The position numbers and the translations under genes were made by a program. Of a stretch of 17,057 nucleotides of DNA, positions 7,897-17,057 are shown one piece after another. The DNA is from an uncultured Planctomycetaceae bacterium. Its GTDB lineage: Bacteria > Planctomycetota > Planctomycetia > Pirellulales > UBA1268. The notes beneath the pieces were generated by a model. It did no database searches, was not told where the DNA came from, and worked only from the letters and a program-made list of their open reading frames with translations. Positions within the stretch are counted from its first letter, which is position 1. Every line of letters starts with the position of its first letter. The stretch lies in contig CALAZQ010000276.1 in assembly GCA_937926325.1 (NCBI GenBank), positions 1 to 17,057 of the forward strand. The letters are read 5' to 3'.

Positions 7897-10182
7897 CTAG
7901 ACCAGGCCCCAGCGTTTGCGGAGATACCATTCCAGGCAGAGGCAGCCCGCCAGCACCGCCAGAAGTGGCCAGCTATCCCAGAGTGATGCCGACCACTGCT
8001 CCGTGGTGGTGAATTCAGCCGGTGCTTCGGCCAGCTCGGTGAAGATGTCGGGCAGCTCTTCCGGCAGCCGCACGCCCCCCTCGGTAACGCCGGCAATCTG
8101 CCGCATCAGCAGGGCATTGGCCCGGGGGTTGGCGAGTTCCAAGTCTTGCCGGAAGACGGTGAACCGGGCAGAAACCTCATTCAGGTCAGGCCCCGACCGC
8201 ACCAGCAGCCGCCAGTCGCCCGGCTCGGCACAGCCGGTGATTGTGCCGGTGTATGACTCCCCCCGCCGGGAGAGCCGCACCGGACGGCTCTCTCCACTCG
8301 GAGCAATCGCCACCGCGGAGAGCGTAAGTCCTTCCACCAGGGTGCCGTCGGGCCGGGTGACGCCCGTATCGAAGGCCAATGGACTGCCGACGGCCAGCCG
8401 CCGTCGGGCGAGCTTCAGCCAGAGTGTTTCACCATCGGCATCGTCACGGCGAGCCAGCCAGAGCACGAGCTGTCGCCAGAACCGCCGATGGGCCTCTTCC
8501 TTCCCCTGCATCACCCACCGCCAGGTCGAGTCGGCGGCAAAGGTCAGCACTCGCCCCAGGCCATATTCGCGGGCCACCAACAGTGGTTCTCCAGCGGCGG
8601 TGACGGCCAGGGGCTTGGCCATCGGCAGCAGCCGCTTGAGCCGGTTGGCACCGTCGAGGGGGGGCAACCGCTGCCAGACCGCTTGCGACTCGGCAGCCGT
8701 TTCAGCCTGCCGCAGAATTGAGACACCCCCGAAGCGGCGATCGGGCAGCAGTTGGACCGGTCCGGGCAGATGCAGGTCTTCTCGAATCGGCTCCCCAAAC
8801 CGCTGCCGAGCCAGGGCATCTTTTTCATAGGGCAGCAGTCGGCCCAGCGGTGAACTGCCCCAGCCCCCCGCTTCGAAGGCATGAAAGCCACCCAACAGGC
8901 CGATGCCGGCGCCCGCCTCCACTCGTGCTCGTAACCCGGTGAGGTCGGCTGGCCTGAAGGCCGAGGCATCGAGGTCACCAATCAGAAACACCTTGTAGTC
9001 GCGGGCCAGTTCCTGCCCCAGATCGACCGGCCAGAAGTCCCGCCGGGTCGAGTCGATCCAGCGGAAGTCGAGCTGGATGTCGGGGCTGGCGGCAAGCGTC
9101 CGCCGCAGAAACCGTTGCTCGACGCGGGGGCTGCCCTCCAGGTAGAGGACTCGCAGGCCGCCATCGACCACCTCGACGAAGGTCGAAAGCTCGTTGTTGG
9201 TGGCAACGGTCTCGCCCTCAATCGGGTCGACCGCCAGCACCAGCTTCCGCTCGCCCAAGGTGTCGGGCGTCCACTCGAGCCGGACCGGCTCTTCGGCGGC
9301 ATCCTCCGTGGCCCGGATGGTTCGGCGAGCCACCTCAGCCAGGCGGCCATCGGGCTGCTCGACCGACAGCCGGACGGTCGCCTCGCGGTCGGTCAGCCCA
9401 TCGAGCCGAACCCGGCCCGCCACCTCGACCTTGTTGCCGAGAAACACTGTCTCGGAAACCGACAGGCTTGCCATTGCCGCATCTCGGGCCTGGGCCGCAC
9501 CGCGGGTGCGGCCAAAGGTGATCGACCAGAGTGGCGCCGCCCCCTCACCCAACCGGCGGGCGGCGGCCTGCGGCGGCAGATCGCGGGGCGGGTAGGCATG
9601 CTGCCCCCCGTCACTCAGCAGCACCACGCCTGCCAGCCGCTGCCCCGCCAAGGCCCGAGTGGCATCTTCGATGGCCGAGCCGATCGCCGTTTCTTCCGCA
9701 GAATCCTGCCGCTGCCAGGAACCGAGCTGAGGAGGCTCGCCGGGCTCGGCTGGCAGTTCGCGGGCCTCCCGATCAAACACCCAGGTGCGAACGGTCACCG
9801 CCTCATCGGCAATGGCCCGCCGGGCCGCCGGCGCGGCGGCCGCGAGGGTTTCTCGCAGGTGGTCCCAGCGGCTCTGCCCATTCGGACCATCGGCCACCGT
9901 CATGCTCTCAGAGCCGTCGGCCAGCAGCAGCAGCGTCGCCTGCTGGCGGGTGCGACTACTGGCGACGATGCTCGGCCGTAACAGGCAGAAGACAAGGGCC
10001 AGAAAGGCAGCCAGCCGCAGCAGCACCAGCACCAGCCGGCCGCGAGCTGAGAGCCGGCTGCGGTCAGGCGCCAGGGCCAGCAGCACCAGCCCAAGCAGCA
10101 CCGTGACCAGGCCGACGGCCGGCCACGAACCGACCGGATCGAAGCCGATCGACACATCGCTGATCATCTCGCCAGGGTTCAT
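7897..10182 (-). CDS. Membrane VWA protein with amidotransferase-like domain
   Basis: The 761-residue protein has two N-terminal membrane segments (about 21-38 and 50-70), then a VWA domain (about 82-225) with an intact metal site: D89-G-S91-E-S93, T166 and D191 in LLSDGG. A beta-rich region (about 238-340) precedes a class I glutamine amidotransferase-like fold (about 343-555; GLRVLYLEGSPR, VFLIGDLD, GAGIGLLGGFHAF). No catalytic Cys-His-Glu set is evident, so this domain is probably non-enzymatic. Its last part carries a FAADSTWRW-type motif followed by FWRQLVLWL. A last membrane segment is at about 738-754. The ATG overlaps the TGA of the BatA-like gene in a four-base ATGA, and GGAG lies about ten bases upstream. 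It is the last gene of the moxR operon. Its molecular role is unknown. Confidence 0.88.
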   Translation of the reverse strand: MNPGEMISDVSIGFDPVGSWPAVGLVTVLLGLVLLALAPDRSRLSARGRLVLVLLRLAAFLALVFCLLRPSIVASSRTRQQATLLLLADGSESMTVADGPNGQSRWDHLRETLAAAAPAARRAIADEAVTVRTWVFDREARELPAEPGEPPQLGSWQRQDSAEETAIGSAIEDATRALAGQRLAGVVLLSDGGQHAYPPRDLPPQAAARRLGEGAAPLWSITFGRTRGAAQARDAAMASLSVSETVFLGNKVEVAGRVRLDGLTDREATVRLSVEQPDGRLAEVARRTIRATEDAAEEPVRLEWTPDTLGERKLVLAVDPIEGETVATNNELSTFVEVVDGGLRVLYLEGSPRVEQRFLRRTLAASPDIQLDFRWIDSTRRDFWPVDLGQELARDYKVFLIGDLDASAFRPADLTGLRARVEAGAGIGLLGGFHAFEAGGWGSSPLGRLLPYEKDALARQRFGEPIREDLHLPGPVQLLPDRRFGGVSILRQAETAAESQAVWQRLPPLDGANRLKRLLPMAKPLAVTAAGEPLLVAREYGLGRVLTFAADSTWRWVMQGKEEAHRRFWRQLVLWLARRDDADGETLWLKLARRRLAVGSPLAFDTGVTRPDGTLVEGLTLSAVAIAPSGESRPVRLSRRGESYTGTITGCAEPGDWRLLVRSGPDLNEVSARFTVFRQDLELANPRANALLMRQIAGVTEGGVRLPEELPDIFTELAEAPAEFTTTEQWSASLWDSWPLLAVLAGCLCLEWYLRKRWGLV

Positions 10183-12506
10183 GCCTGCTGCTCCGTCGGC
10201 AGACTGAAGTCGGGGGGCAGCGGGGGGGGCTGCGTCGTCTGAATGTCGCTGCGGGGTACCGGGGGTGGCCGGACGTTGGCTGGTGCCCCAGCAGTTTCCA
10301 GGCTCTCGGCAAAGTTGACGGCTGCCGTCGCCTCTGGGTCGGCCCCTTCCCGCGGTGCGTAAAACCGGTTGGCCAGCCCCCAGTCAGCTGCCAGCACCGC
10401 CGCCGCCAGCAGTAAGAGCCAGCCCGACAGCTCGGTACCGACCCGCTCGAGGGCAACATCCCGCTGGAGGCTTTCGATGTCGGCCACCACCCGATGGCCG
10501 GCACCGAGGACCGCCGGCAGATCGGCAGCGGCCAGCCGTCGGAAATCGGTGGCCGACGGCGGCAGCCTGACGCTGAACCCGCGGGCAAAGCCGCCCACCT
10601 CCCCGCCCGATCGCACCCCGTAGCTCCCCGGGTGCCGGGTGGCGGTGACGGCAATCGTGCCCCGCTGCTGATCGACCGCTGCCGGAAAGGTGTCGCCCAG
10701 CGGCGTCCGTACGGTGGCGGTCGGCAGATCACGACGTTCAATCCGCAGCCGGGCCACTGCACCGGAAAAAATGTTGAGGTCGTCAGCCGGAGCGACCGCG
10801 TAGGTCAGCATTTCATTGGCGAGCATGACAAACGGCCAGGGCTCAAAGCCGGTCGCCAGCAGGTTCCAGGCTGCCGGGTCGCCGGCGGCCTGCGAGACAG
10901 GCGTGGTCGCCACCAGCACCCGCCCCTGCCCGAGCCGCTTCTCAAGCACGGCAGGCAGTCCGTTGCGATAGGCCAGCAGCGGCACTGCCGGAGGGGACCT
11001 TTCGGCAGCCGGCTGTTCCTCCGGCTGGCTGGGGCGGAACTCCCAGTGCCGAAAGACCGGAAAGTCCTGCCAGGGAACCGAGTCGCCCACGCGGCGAAAG
11101 GCGGCCAACACCGGATGGTCGAGGGCGGCCGGGGCCAGGAAGTTTTCGCGGCCCGGATTCCGCCAGACCCGTTCCAGCCGCCCCCCCAGCACCGCCTCAC
11201 TGGCGGCCGAATTGAAGCCGGCCGGATTGCCCGCCGCGGGCCCCAGCCAGACGAGCAGCCCGCCCCCCTGCCCGACCCATTGGCCGAGCAGATCCCAGGT
11301 CGCCGCCGGCAGTGGCGGGGGATCGAGCAGCACGATGCCGGCGAAGTCATCCCAGGGCTGATCGGCCAGCTCGGCCACCGGCAGCAGCGTGACGGTGAAG
11401 TTCGTGCGGCCCGCCTTCACCAGCGGCAGCGGCGCCACCGCCTCGACAAAGAACAGGCCGGTCGTCTCGACCGGTTCATTCCCGGCGGCCAGCACCCGGG
11501 CCGGCGGCCCCACTTCAATGGTGAAGTCGAGGGCATTGTCGGCTGCCAGCGCGTCACCGCCTTCAACCAGCACCCGGCCCTGCCTGATGCCCGGCTCGAG
11601 ACCGGCCAGTTCAAAGCTGACCTCACCGGGCGTTCCTTCCTGCCAGTCGATCGGCTTTTCTCCCCGTCGGGTATAGCTGCCGTCAGCGGCACGGAGTTCG
11701 AGTGCGACCGACCGCTGGGCGGCGGGACCCACACGGCGGGTGACTGCCGAGATGGTCAGGGGCGTGCCGGCGGTGACCCGCTCGGCGGAGAGCTCAAGCC
11801 GCTGGAGGGCAAAGTTCTGCGGAGCGGTCGCCGCCACATCGACAAACAGCAGGCTGACATCAGGGTGGGCGGCATCCCAGCCACTGGGCAGCGGCTGCTC
11901 CCAGGCTCCCTGGGAAAGATCGGTGAACACATAGAGCTCACGGCGAGCCAGAGGAGACGCCTCCAACAGCCGGGCCGCATCGGCGATGGCAGTGGTCAGC
12001 CCGATCGCCGGCGGCGCCGCATCAAGCCGAGCGAGCCGGTCGGTCGCGGCCGCCAGCGATGGCGCGAAGGCAGCCCCTCCGCCGCTGGTGTCAACGATGG
12101 CGATGCTGCTGCCCCGGGGCAGCTTGGCGAACAAAGCGTCGGCCAGTTCACGAACCTGATCCAGCCGGGTGCGATTGCCCTGCCGCAGCTGCATCCGCGG
12201 CGCGGTATCGATCACGCAGGCAACCGCCACCGGCCCCTCCCGATCGGCCAGCCAGCCCGCCCCCCGCAGCACGGGACGGGCGAGGGCCAGCACCAACAGA
12301 CAGAGGGCGGCGATCCGCACCAGCAGCAACAGCAGGTGCTGCAGCCGCAGCCGGCGCCGGCTCTCCCGGGCACGCAGCTGCAGAAACCGCAACGCCGGAA
12401 AGGCATGCGGCACCGGCTTCCGCCGCATCAAGAGATGCAGCACCACCGGCACCGCCACCAGTGCCATGCCGCCAAGCAGCAGCCCGTTAAGGAAAGAAAG
12501 GCCCAT
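10179..12506 (-). CDS. BatA-like membrane protein with degenerate VWA domain
   Basis: The N-terminus is the BatA/aerotolerance-type module: membrane segment at about 8-27, the basic stretch LMRRKPVPHAFPALRFL, then a second segment at about 57-80. A VWA-like domain follows (about 93-215), but its metal site reads D100-T-A-P-R instead of DxSxS, so both serines are gone; the later VFTDLS loop keeps its Asp. Residues from about 225 are beta-rich, then an amidotransferase-like region (about 335-590) with GQGGGLLVWLGP. A third membrane segment is at about 694-711, and a Pro-rich cytoplasmic tail of about 59 residues closes the 775-residue protein. It lies 21 bases after DUF58 and overlaps the next gene by four. 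No clear Shine-Dalgarno precedes the ATG, suggesting translation coupled to DUF58. Confidence 0.87.
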   Translation of the reverse strand: MGLSFLNGLLLGGMALVAVPVVLHLLMRRKPVPHAFPALRFLQLRARESRRRLRLQHLLLLLVRIAALCLLVLALARPVLRGAGWLADREGPVAVACVIDTAPRMQLRQGNRTRLDQVRELADALFAKLPRGSSIAIVDTSGGGAAFAPSLAAATDRLARLDAAPPAIGLTTAIADAARLLEASPLARRELYVFTDLSQGAWEQPLPSGWDAAHPDVSLLFVDVAATAPQNFALQRLELSAERVTAGTPLTISAVTRRVGPAAQRSVALELRAADGSYTRRGEKPIDWQEGTPGEVSFELAGLEPGIRQGRVLVEGGDALAADNALDFTIEVGPPARVLAAGNEPVETTGLFFVEAVAPLPLVKAGRTNFTVTLLPVAELADQPWDDFAGIVLLDPPPLPAATWDLLGQWVGQGGGLLVWLGPAAGNPAGFNSAASEAVLGGRLERVWRNPGRENFLAPAALDHPVLAAFRRVGDSVPWQDFPVFRHWEFRPSQPEEQPAAERSPPAVPLLAYRNGLPAVLEKRLGQGRVLVATTPVSQAAGDPAAWNLLATGFEPWPFVMLANEMLTYAVAPADDLNIFSGAVARLRIERRDLPTATVRTPLGDTFPAAVDQQRGTIAVTATRHPGSYGVRSGGEVGGFARGFSVRLPPSATDFRRLAAADLPAVLGAGHRVVADIESLQRDVALERVGTELSGWLLLLAAAVLAADWGLANRFYAPREGADPEATAAVNFAESLETAGAPANVRPPPVPRSDIQTTQPPPLPPDFSLPTEQQA

Positions 12507-12527
12507 GGACGCAGTCTACCGCAGCTC

Positions 12528-13427
12528 CTACGCCCGCTGCTGGCGGCTGATCAGGTACTCCATCAGGGCGGTGTCGAACGGCATGCTGGTGTCGAGCGGC
12601 ACATAGTCGATGCCGGCCCGCTGGCAGGCGTCGCGATATTCATCCCGGAACCGCTCCACCCCGCTGACATAGCCCTGGCGGGCGGCGTCGGCATCGACCA
12701 CCATTCGCTGGCCGCTCTCCGGTTCGGTCAGCTCGACCATGCCCTCGAAGGGGAACCGCACCTCCGCCTCGTCGAGCACATGAAACAAGATGATGTCATG
12801 GCTGCGGTGCCGCAGCCGCAGCAGCGCGTCACGAATCGCCGCCGGCTCGGCCAACAGGTCACTGAAGATCATCAACAGCGAGCGGTGCCGCAGCATCGCC
12901 CCGATCTGCACCAGGCTGCTGGCAATCTCCGAAGTGCCGGTCGGCCTCAGCTTGGCCAGCAGGGAAAGCACCTCCGAGATCTGGCTTCGCCGCGACCGGG
13001 CCGGCAGGCTGGCCTGCAGCTTTTCCCCGAAGACCATCAGGCCGCAGGGGTCCTGCTGGTGAACCATCAGCCAGCAGAGGGCGGCCGCCAGCGAGATCGA
13101 ATAGTCGAGCTTGGTCAGCTGCTGACGGTAGGTGTAGCCCATCGAGGCACTGGCATCGATCACCAGATAGCCGGTGATGTTGGTTTCGGCCTCATACTTC
13201 TTGACGTAGTGCTTATCGGTCTTGGCGTATATCAACCAGTCGATGTCTTTGGGATCATCGCCGGGAGCGTAGCGGCGGTGCTCGCTGAACTCGACCGAAA
13301 AGCCATGGAACGGGCTGGAGTGCAGCCCCTGCAGGAAGCCCTTGACGATGAACTTGGCCCGCAGGTCGAGCCGGGCAATCTGCTGGACGACATCGGGCTT
13401 GAGATACTCTTCGACCGCGCGGGGCAT
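12528..13427 (-). CDS. DUF58 domain protein (VWA-like partner of MoxR)
   Basis: The 299-residue cytoplasmic protein carries the DUF58 signature RRYAPGDDPKDIDW at 51-64, followed by VKKYEAETN. A VWA-like fold follows with a full metal-binding set: D91-A-S93-A-S95 in LVIDASASMGY, threonines in RPTGTSE (163-165) and D190 in MIFSD. No signal peptide or membrane segment is visible. DUF58 proteins are found beside MoxR ATPases, and the pair is thought to act as a chaperone-like module for folding or metal loading of other proteins; the client is unknown. The gene starts seven bases after the moxR stop and lies 21 bases before the BatA-like gene. Length is typical for the family. The Shine-Dalgarno is weak, as expected for a coupled gene. 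Confidence 0.94.
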   Translation of the reverse strand: MPRAVEEYLKPDVVQQIARLDLRAKFIVKGFLQGLHSSPFHGFSVEFSEHRRYAPGDDPKDIDWLIYAKTDKHYVKKYEAETNITGYLVIDASASMGYTYRQQLTKLDYSISLAAALCWLMVHQQDPCGLMVFGEKLQASLPARSRRSQISEVLSLLAKLRPTGTSEIASSLVQIGAMLRHRSLLMIFSDLLAEPAAIRDALLRLRHRSHDIILFHVLDEAEVRFPFEGMVELTEPESGQRMVVDADAARQGYVSGVERFRDEYRDACQRAGIDYVPLDTSMPFDTALMEYLISRQQRA

Positions 13428-13434
13428 GGGCGGC

Positions 13435-14460
<1,026 letters not shown>

Positions 14461-14646
14461 GCTGGCGGCTTTCCTTCCTCGGGGTGCTGCGGACCGGGGC
14501 GGCTGCCCCGCCTCGGCCCCATAGTATCGGACTTTGGCAACCACGCGGGCAAACCGCCGGCGGTCTGGCAGACTCTGGGTAATGTCTGCCGCTGCAGCCT
14601 CGCGTAGAATCCGAGCGTCCGGGGAGCTTCCCTCGCCTCAGTCGTA
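14461..14646. promoter_or_regulatory. Divergent control region between moxR operon and DUF4159 gene
   Basis: On the minus strand TACTAT (14526 to 14521) is a good -10 box, placing the moxR start of transcription near 14514 with a leader of about 54 bases; the -35 is poor. A perfect dyad, GGCAGAC (14567-14573) with GTCTGCC (14584-14590) around ten bases, lies between the two genes and could be a shared operator or a hairpin in the DUF4159 leader. I see no clear promoter for the plus-strand gene. Confidence 0.4.
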
Positions 14647-17049
14647 ATGAACATGATGCTCGCCAAACCTCGCCTTCCGTTCGTTTGCCGACTGCTGACG
14701 GCGGTCACCGTGGCCACCGTCAGCGTGGTGCCTGGCCCCGCCGCCCGGGCAGCCGAGGCGGTCACGGCAGACCAGATCAGTCGGGCGATCGAGCGGGCGG
14801 CCGACTGGCTGATTCGGCAGCAGAACCCCGACGGGACCTGGCAGGCCGCCATGCGAACCGATGAAACGGTGGTGGGGGCGACCTCGCTGGTGGTGCTGGC
14901 CCTGGCCAATGCCGGGGTGCCGGCCGACGATCCGGCGATGCGGAAGGCCCTCGACTGGATCCGCCGTCAGGAGCCGACCGACACCTATTCAGTTTCCCTG
15001 CAGACCCAGGCTCTGGCCATGATCTCGCCGGCAGCCGACCTGCCGATCCTCGAGCGGAATGTCCGCTGGCTTGAGGACGCTCAGACGGCCGATGGCCGGG
15101 CGGCGGGAGCCTGGTCCTACGGGGCGAACCGCGGCGGCGGTGATAACTCAAACTCTCAGTTCGCAGTCCTCGGCCTGCACGAGGCCGAGCGGGCGGGTGT
15201 GCGGGTGTCGCCGCTGGTCTGGAAACAGGCTGAGCGGTACTGGACTGCCTGCCAACGGGGCGATGGTTCCTGGGGCTACACCGCCGGCGGCGGCAACGGC
15301 ACCGGCAGCATGACCTGTGCCGGCATCGCCAGCGTCTGGATCGCGGCGGAACACACCGAACGGCCCGATGCCCGGCTGGTGGAAGGGGGCGTCAGCTGCT
15401 GCGGCGGCGGCTCGTCGCCCAAGCCACTTGAACAGGGGCTGCGGTGGCTGGCCCGCAACTTTTCGGTGACAGAAAACCCCGCCACCGGCAGCCAGACCTG
15501 GCTCTTCTATTACCTCTACGGCCTGGAGCGGGTCGGCCGGTTCACCGCCCGGCGGTTCATCGGCACCCATGACTGGTATCTCGAGGGGGCCGAGATGTTC
15601 GTCAAAGCTCAGGACCAGCTCTCGGGCAGTTTTCGCAATCGCGGAGTCGAAGACCCGGTGGTGGCCACCAGCTTCGCCCTGCTCTTTCTCGCCAAGGGGC
15701 GCCGCCCGGTGGTGATCGCCAAAAGCCGCCACGGTCCGCGGGAGGACTGGAACCAGCACGGCCACGACATCGCCCATCTGGTTGACTTTGTCGAGCAGCG
15801 ATGGCGGGAGGACTATCCGGCCGGCCTCTCCTGGCATGTGGTCGATACCCAGACTGCGGAGGTCGGGGATCTGGCCCAGGCACCGGTTCTCTGGATCGGC
15901 GGCAAAGCTGGCCTCGACCTCGGCCCCGAACCGGGCCGCAAGCTGCGGCAATACATCGATCAGGGCGGCTTCATCTTCGCCGAGCCGGCCTGTGCCAACG
16001 GCGAGCAATTCGACCAGCAGTTCCGCCAGCTGGTGACCGAGATCTTTCCCGAACCGGAGTATCAGCTCAACCTGCTGCCCCCGGAGCACCCGGCCTGGCA
16101 TGCCGAACAGCTTGTCGCCCCCCGACACCAGCGGCCGCTGCTCGGCGTCGACTACGGCTGCCGGACCTGCCTGATCTACGCCCCTGCCGGTGGCCTCGAC
16201 GCTGACGCTCCCCCCCTGCCCAGCCTCTCCTGCCTCTGGGAACTGGGAGGGCCCGGGCGTCGCGAGTTCCCGGCGGAGGTCCAAGAAGAAATTGACGCGG
16301 CGCTTGCCATCGGGGCCAACGTGATCGCCTATGCGACGAACCGCGAGCTGAAGAACAAGGACGAACTGTTCGCAACCGACAAGCCCGAGTTGCAACAGGA
16401 TGACGATGTCAGGCGGGGCCAGCTGACCATCGGCAAGCTCAAGCACGGCGGCCTCTGCGACGCCGCCCCGGCGGCGCTGGCCAACATCCTCCGGGCCGCT
16501 GCCCGCGAGCTGGGGGTGCGGGTCGATGACACGCCGGCCAAGCTCGACCTGATCGACCCGCAGATTTTTCGGCACCACATGCTCTTCATGCACGGCCGCC
16601 AGGCCTTCGCCTTCGACGGCCCGCAGCGGGCCAATCTGCGAACCTTTCTGGAGCGTGGCGGCACCCTGCTGGCGGACAGCGTCTGTGCCGCGGCCGGCTT
16701 CACCGAGGCCTTCCGCCAGGAAATCGCTCGGGCCATTCCCGATCAGCCGCTCGAACCGATTCCGGTTGATGACCCACTGTTCTCCGCCGCCGATTCCGGC
16801 GGCTACGACCTGCGGGAAGTCACCCTCCGCGAGCCGGCCGGCGGCGCCGGGCCGCTGGCAGCCCGCAAACGCCGGGTGCCCCCCAAGCTCGAGGGCATCC
16901 GGCTGGGTGACCGCTGGGCGGTGATCTTCTCGCCCTACGACATCTCCTGCGCGCTCGAAAAGCAGAACTCAATGGAGTGCACCGGCTATGACCGGGACGA
17001 CGCCGAGAAGATCGCCCTCAACGTGCTGCTCTATTCACTGAACCGGTAA
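14647..17049 (+). CDS. Exported DUF4159 protein with terpenoid-cyclase-like toroid
   Basis: The 800-residue protein begins with a signal peptide (about 1-36; hydrophobic stretch, then PAARA before AEAV). Residues about 40-350 are alpha-alpha toroid repeats like those of prenyltransferases and squalene cyclases, with QQNPDGTW (58-65), ACQRGDGSWGY (201-211) and related motifs; the cyclase DxDD motif is not seen, so a binding role is more likely. Residues about 585-800 are a full DUF4159 domain: RRGQLTIGKLKHGG, MLFMHGR, LERGGTLLADS and FSPYDISCALE. Residues about 352-575 look like a diverged second copy (IDQGGFIFAEP, FDQQFRQLVTEIFP, GANVIAYATN). It is divergent from the moxR operon, and such proteins commonly accompany MoxR/DUF58/BatA genes in planctomycetes. 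The start at 14647 lacks a strong Shine-Dalgarno; an ATG at 14653 is an alternative. Confidence 0.9.
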   Translation: MNMMLAKPRLPFVCRLLTAVTVATVSVVPGPAARAAEAVTADQISRAIERAADWLIRQQNPDGTWQAAMRTDETVVGATSLVVLALANAGVPADDPAMRKALDWIRRQEPTDTYSVSLQTQALAMISPAADLPILERNVRWLEDAQTADGRAAGAWSYGANRGGGDNSNSQFAVLGLHEAERAGVRVSPLVWKQAERYWTACQRGDGSWGYTAGGGNGTGSMTCAGIASVWIAAEHTERPDARLVEGGVSCCGGGSSPKPLEQGLRWLARNFSVTENPATGSQTWLFYYLYGLERVGRFTARRFIGTHDWYLEGAEMFVKAQDQLSGSFRNRGVEDPVVATSFALLFLAKGRRPVVIAKSRHGPREDWNQHGHDIAHLVDFVEQRWREDYPAGLSWHVVDTQTAEVGDLAQAPVLWIGGKAGLDLGPEPGRKLRQYIDQGGFIFAEPACANGEQFDQQFRQLVTEIFPEPEYQLNLLPPEHPAWHAEQLVAPRHQRPLLGVDYGCRTCLIYAPAGGLDADAPPLPSLSCLWELGGPGRREFPAEVQEEIDAALAIGANVIAYATNRELKNKDELFATDKPELQQDDDVRRGQLTIGKLKHGGLCDAAPAALANILRAAARELGVRVDDTPAKLDLIDPQIFRHHMLFMHGRQAFAFDGPQRANLRTFLERGGTLLADSVCAAAGFTEAFRQEIARAIPDQPLEPIPVDDPLFSAADSGGYDLREVTLREPAGGAGPLAARKRRVPPKLEGIRLGDRWAVIFSPYDISCALEKQNSMECTGYDRDDAEKIALNVLLYSLNR

Positions 17050-17057
17050 TTGAGTAC

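Noticed and set aside
15148..16593. A 481-codon open frame on the minus strand
   Set aside because: It is antisense to the DUF4159 gene, whose domains and signal peptide are clear. No motif is recognisable in the antisense product.

Overview
The window looks like a chromosomal segment of a high-GC member of the Planctomycetota, probably near Pirellulales. This is an inference from gene content: a MoxR / DUF58 / BatA-like / VWA cluster with a divergent DUF4159 protein, a sigma54-type two-component pair and a long two-domain SppA. No rRNA, tRNA, transposase, integrase, reverse transcriptase or CRISPR array was seen.

Layout, left to right. Bases 1-432 hold a possible 3' end of an upstream gene, copy A of a structured repeat, and the leader of rpsL. 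Then come rpsL and rpsG (+), without the fusA and tuf genes that often follow them. sppA (-) converges on rpsG. A 231-base divergent spacer separates sppA from lexA (+) and carries a good sigma70 promoter and two adjacent dyads. lexA converges on a two-gene operon (-): a membrane histidine kinase followed by an NtrC-family regulator that overlaps it by 20 bases. A 415-base spacer holds copy B of the repeat. Then a tight four-gene operon (-), in transcription order moxR, DUF58, BatA-like and VWA/amidotransferase-like. The window closes with a divergent, exported DUF4159 protein (+) that also has an N-terminal terpenoid-cyclase-like helical toroid.

How the genes work together. moxR, DUF58, BatA-like and VWA proteins form the widespread AAA+ ATPase plus VWA partner arrangement. 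The ATPase and DUF58 protein are cytoplasmic and the two large proteins are membrane anchored. The DUF4159 protein is the probable exported partner, and its substrate is unknown. The kinase should phosphorylate the regulator, which should activate sigma54 promoters elsewhere; no convincing sigma54 promoter was found here. lexA probably controls itself through the dyads at its promoter.

The most notable observation is a pair of about 140-base repeats 7.6 kb apart. Their cores are almost identical (90 of 94 aligned bases plus one 1-base gap in a loop). Their 18-bp closing stems differ at 10 of 36 bases yet stay paired, with four two-sided compensatory changes. This points to a structured RNA or a hairpin-type mobile repeat whose fold is under selection. 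I could not search databases, so whether it belongs to a described family remains open.
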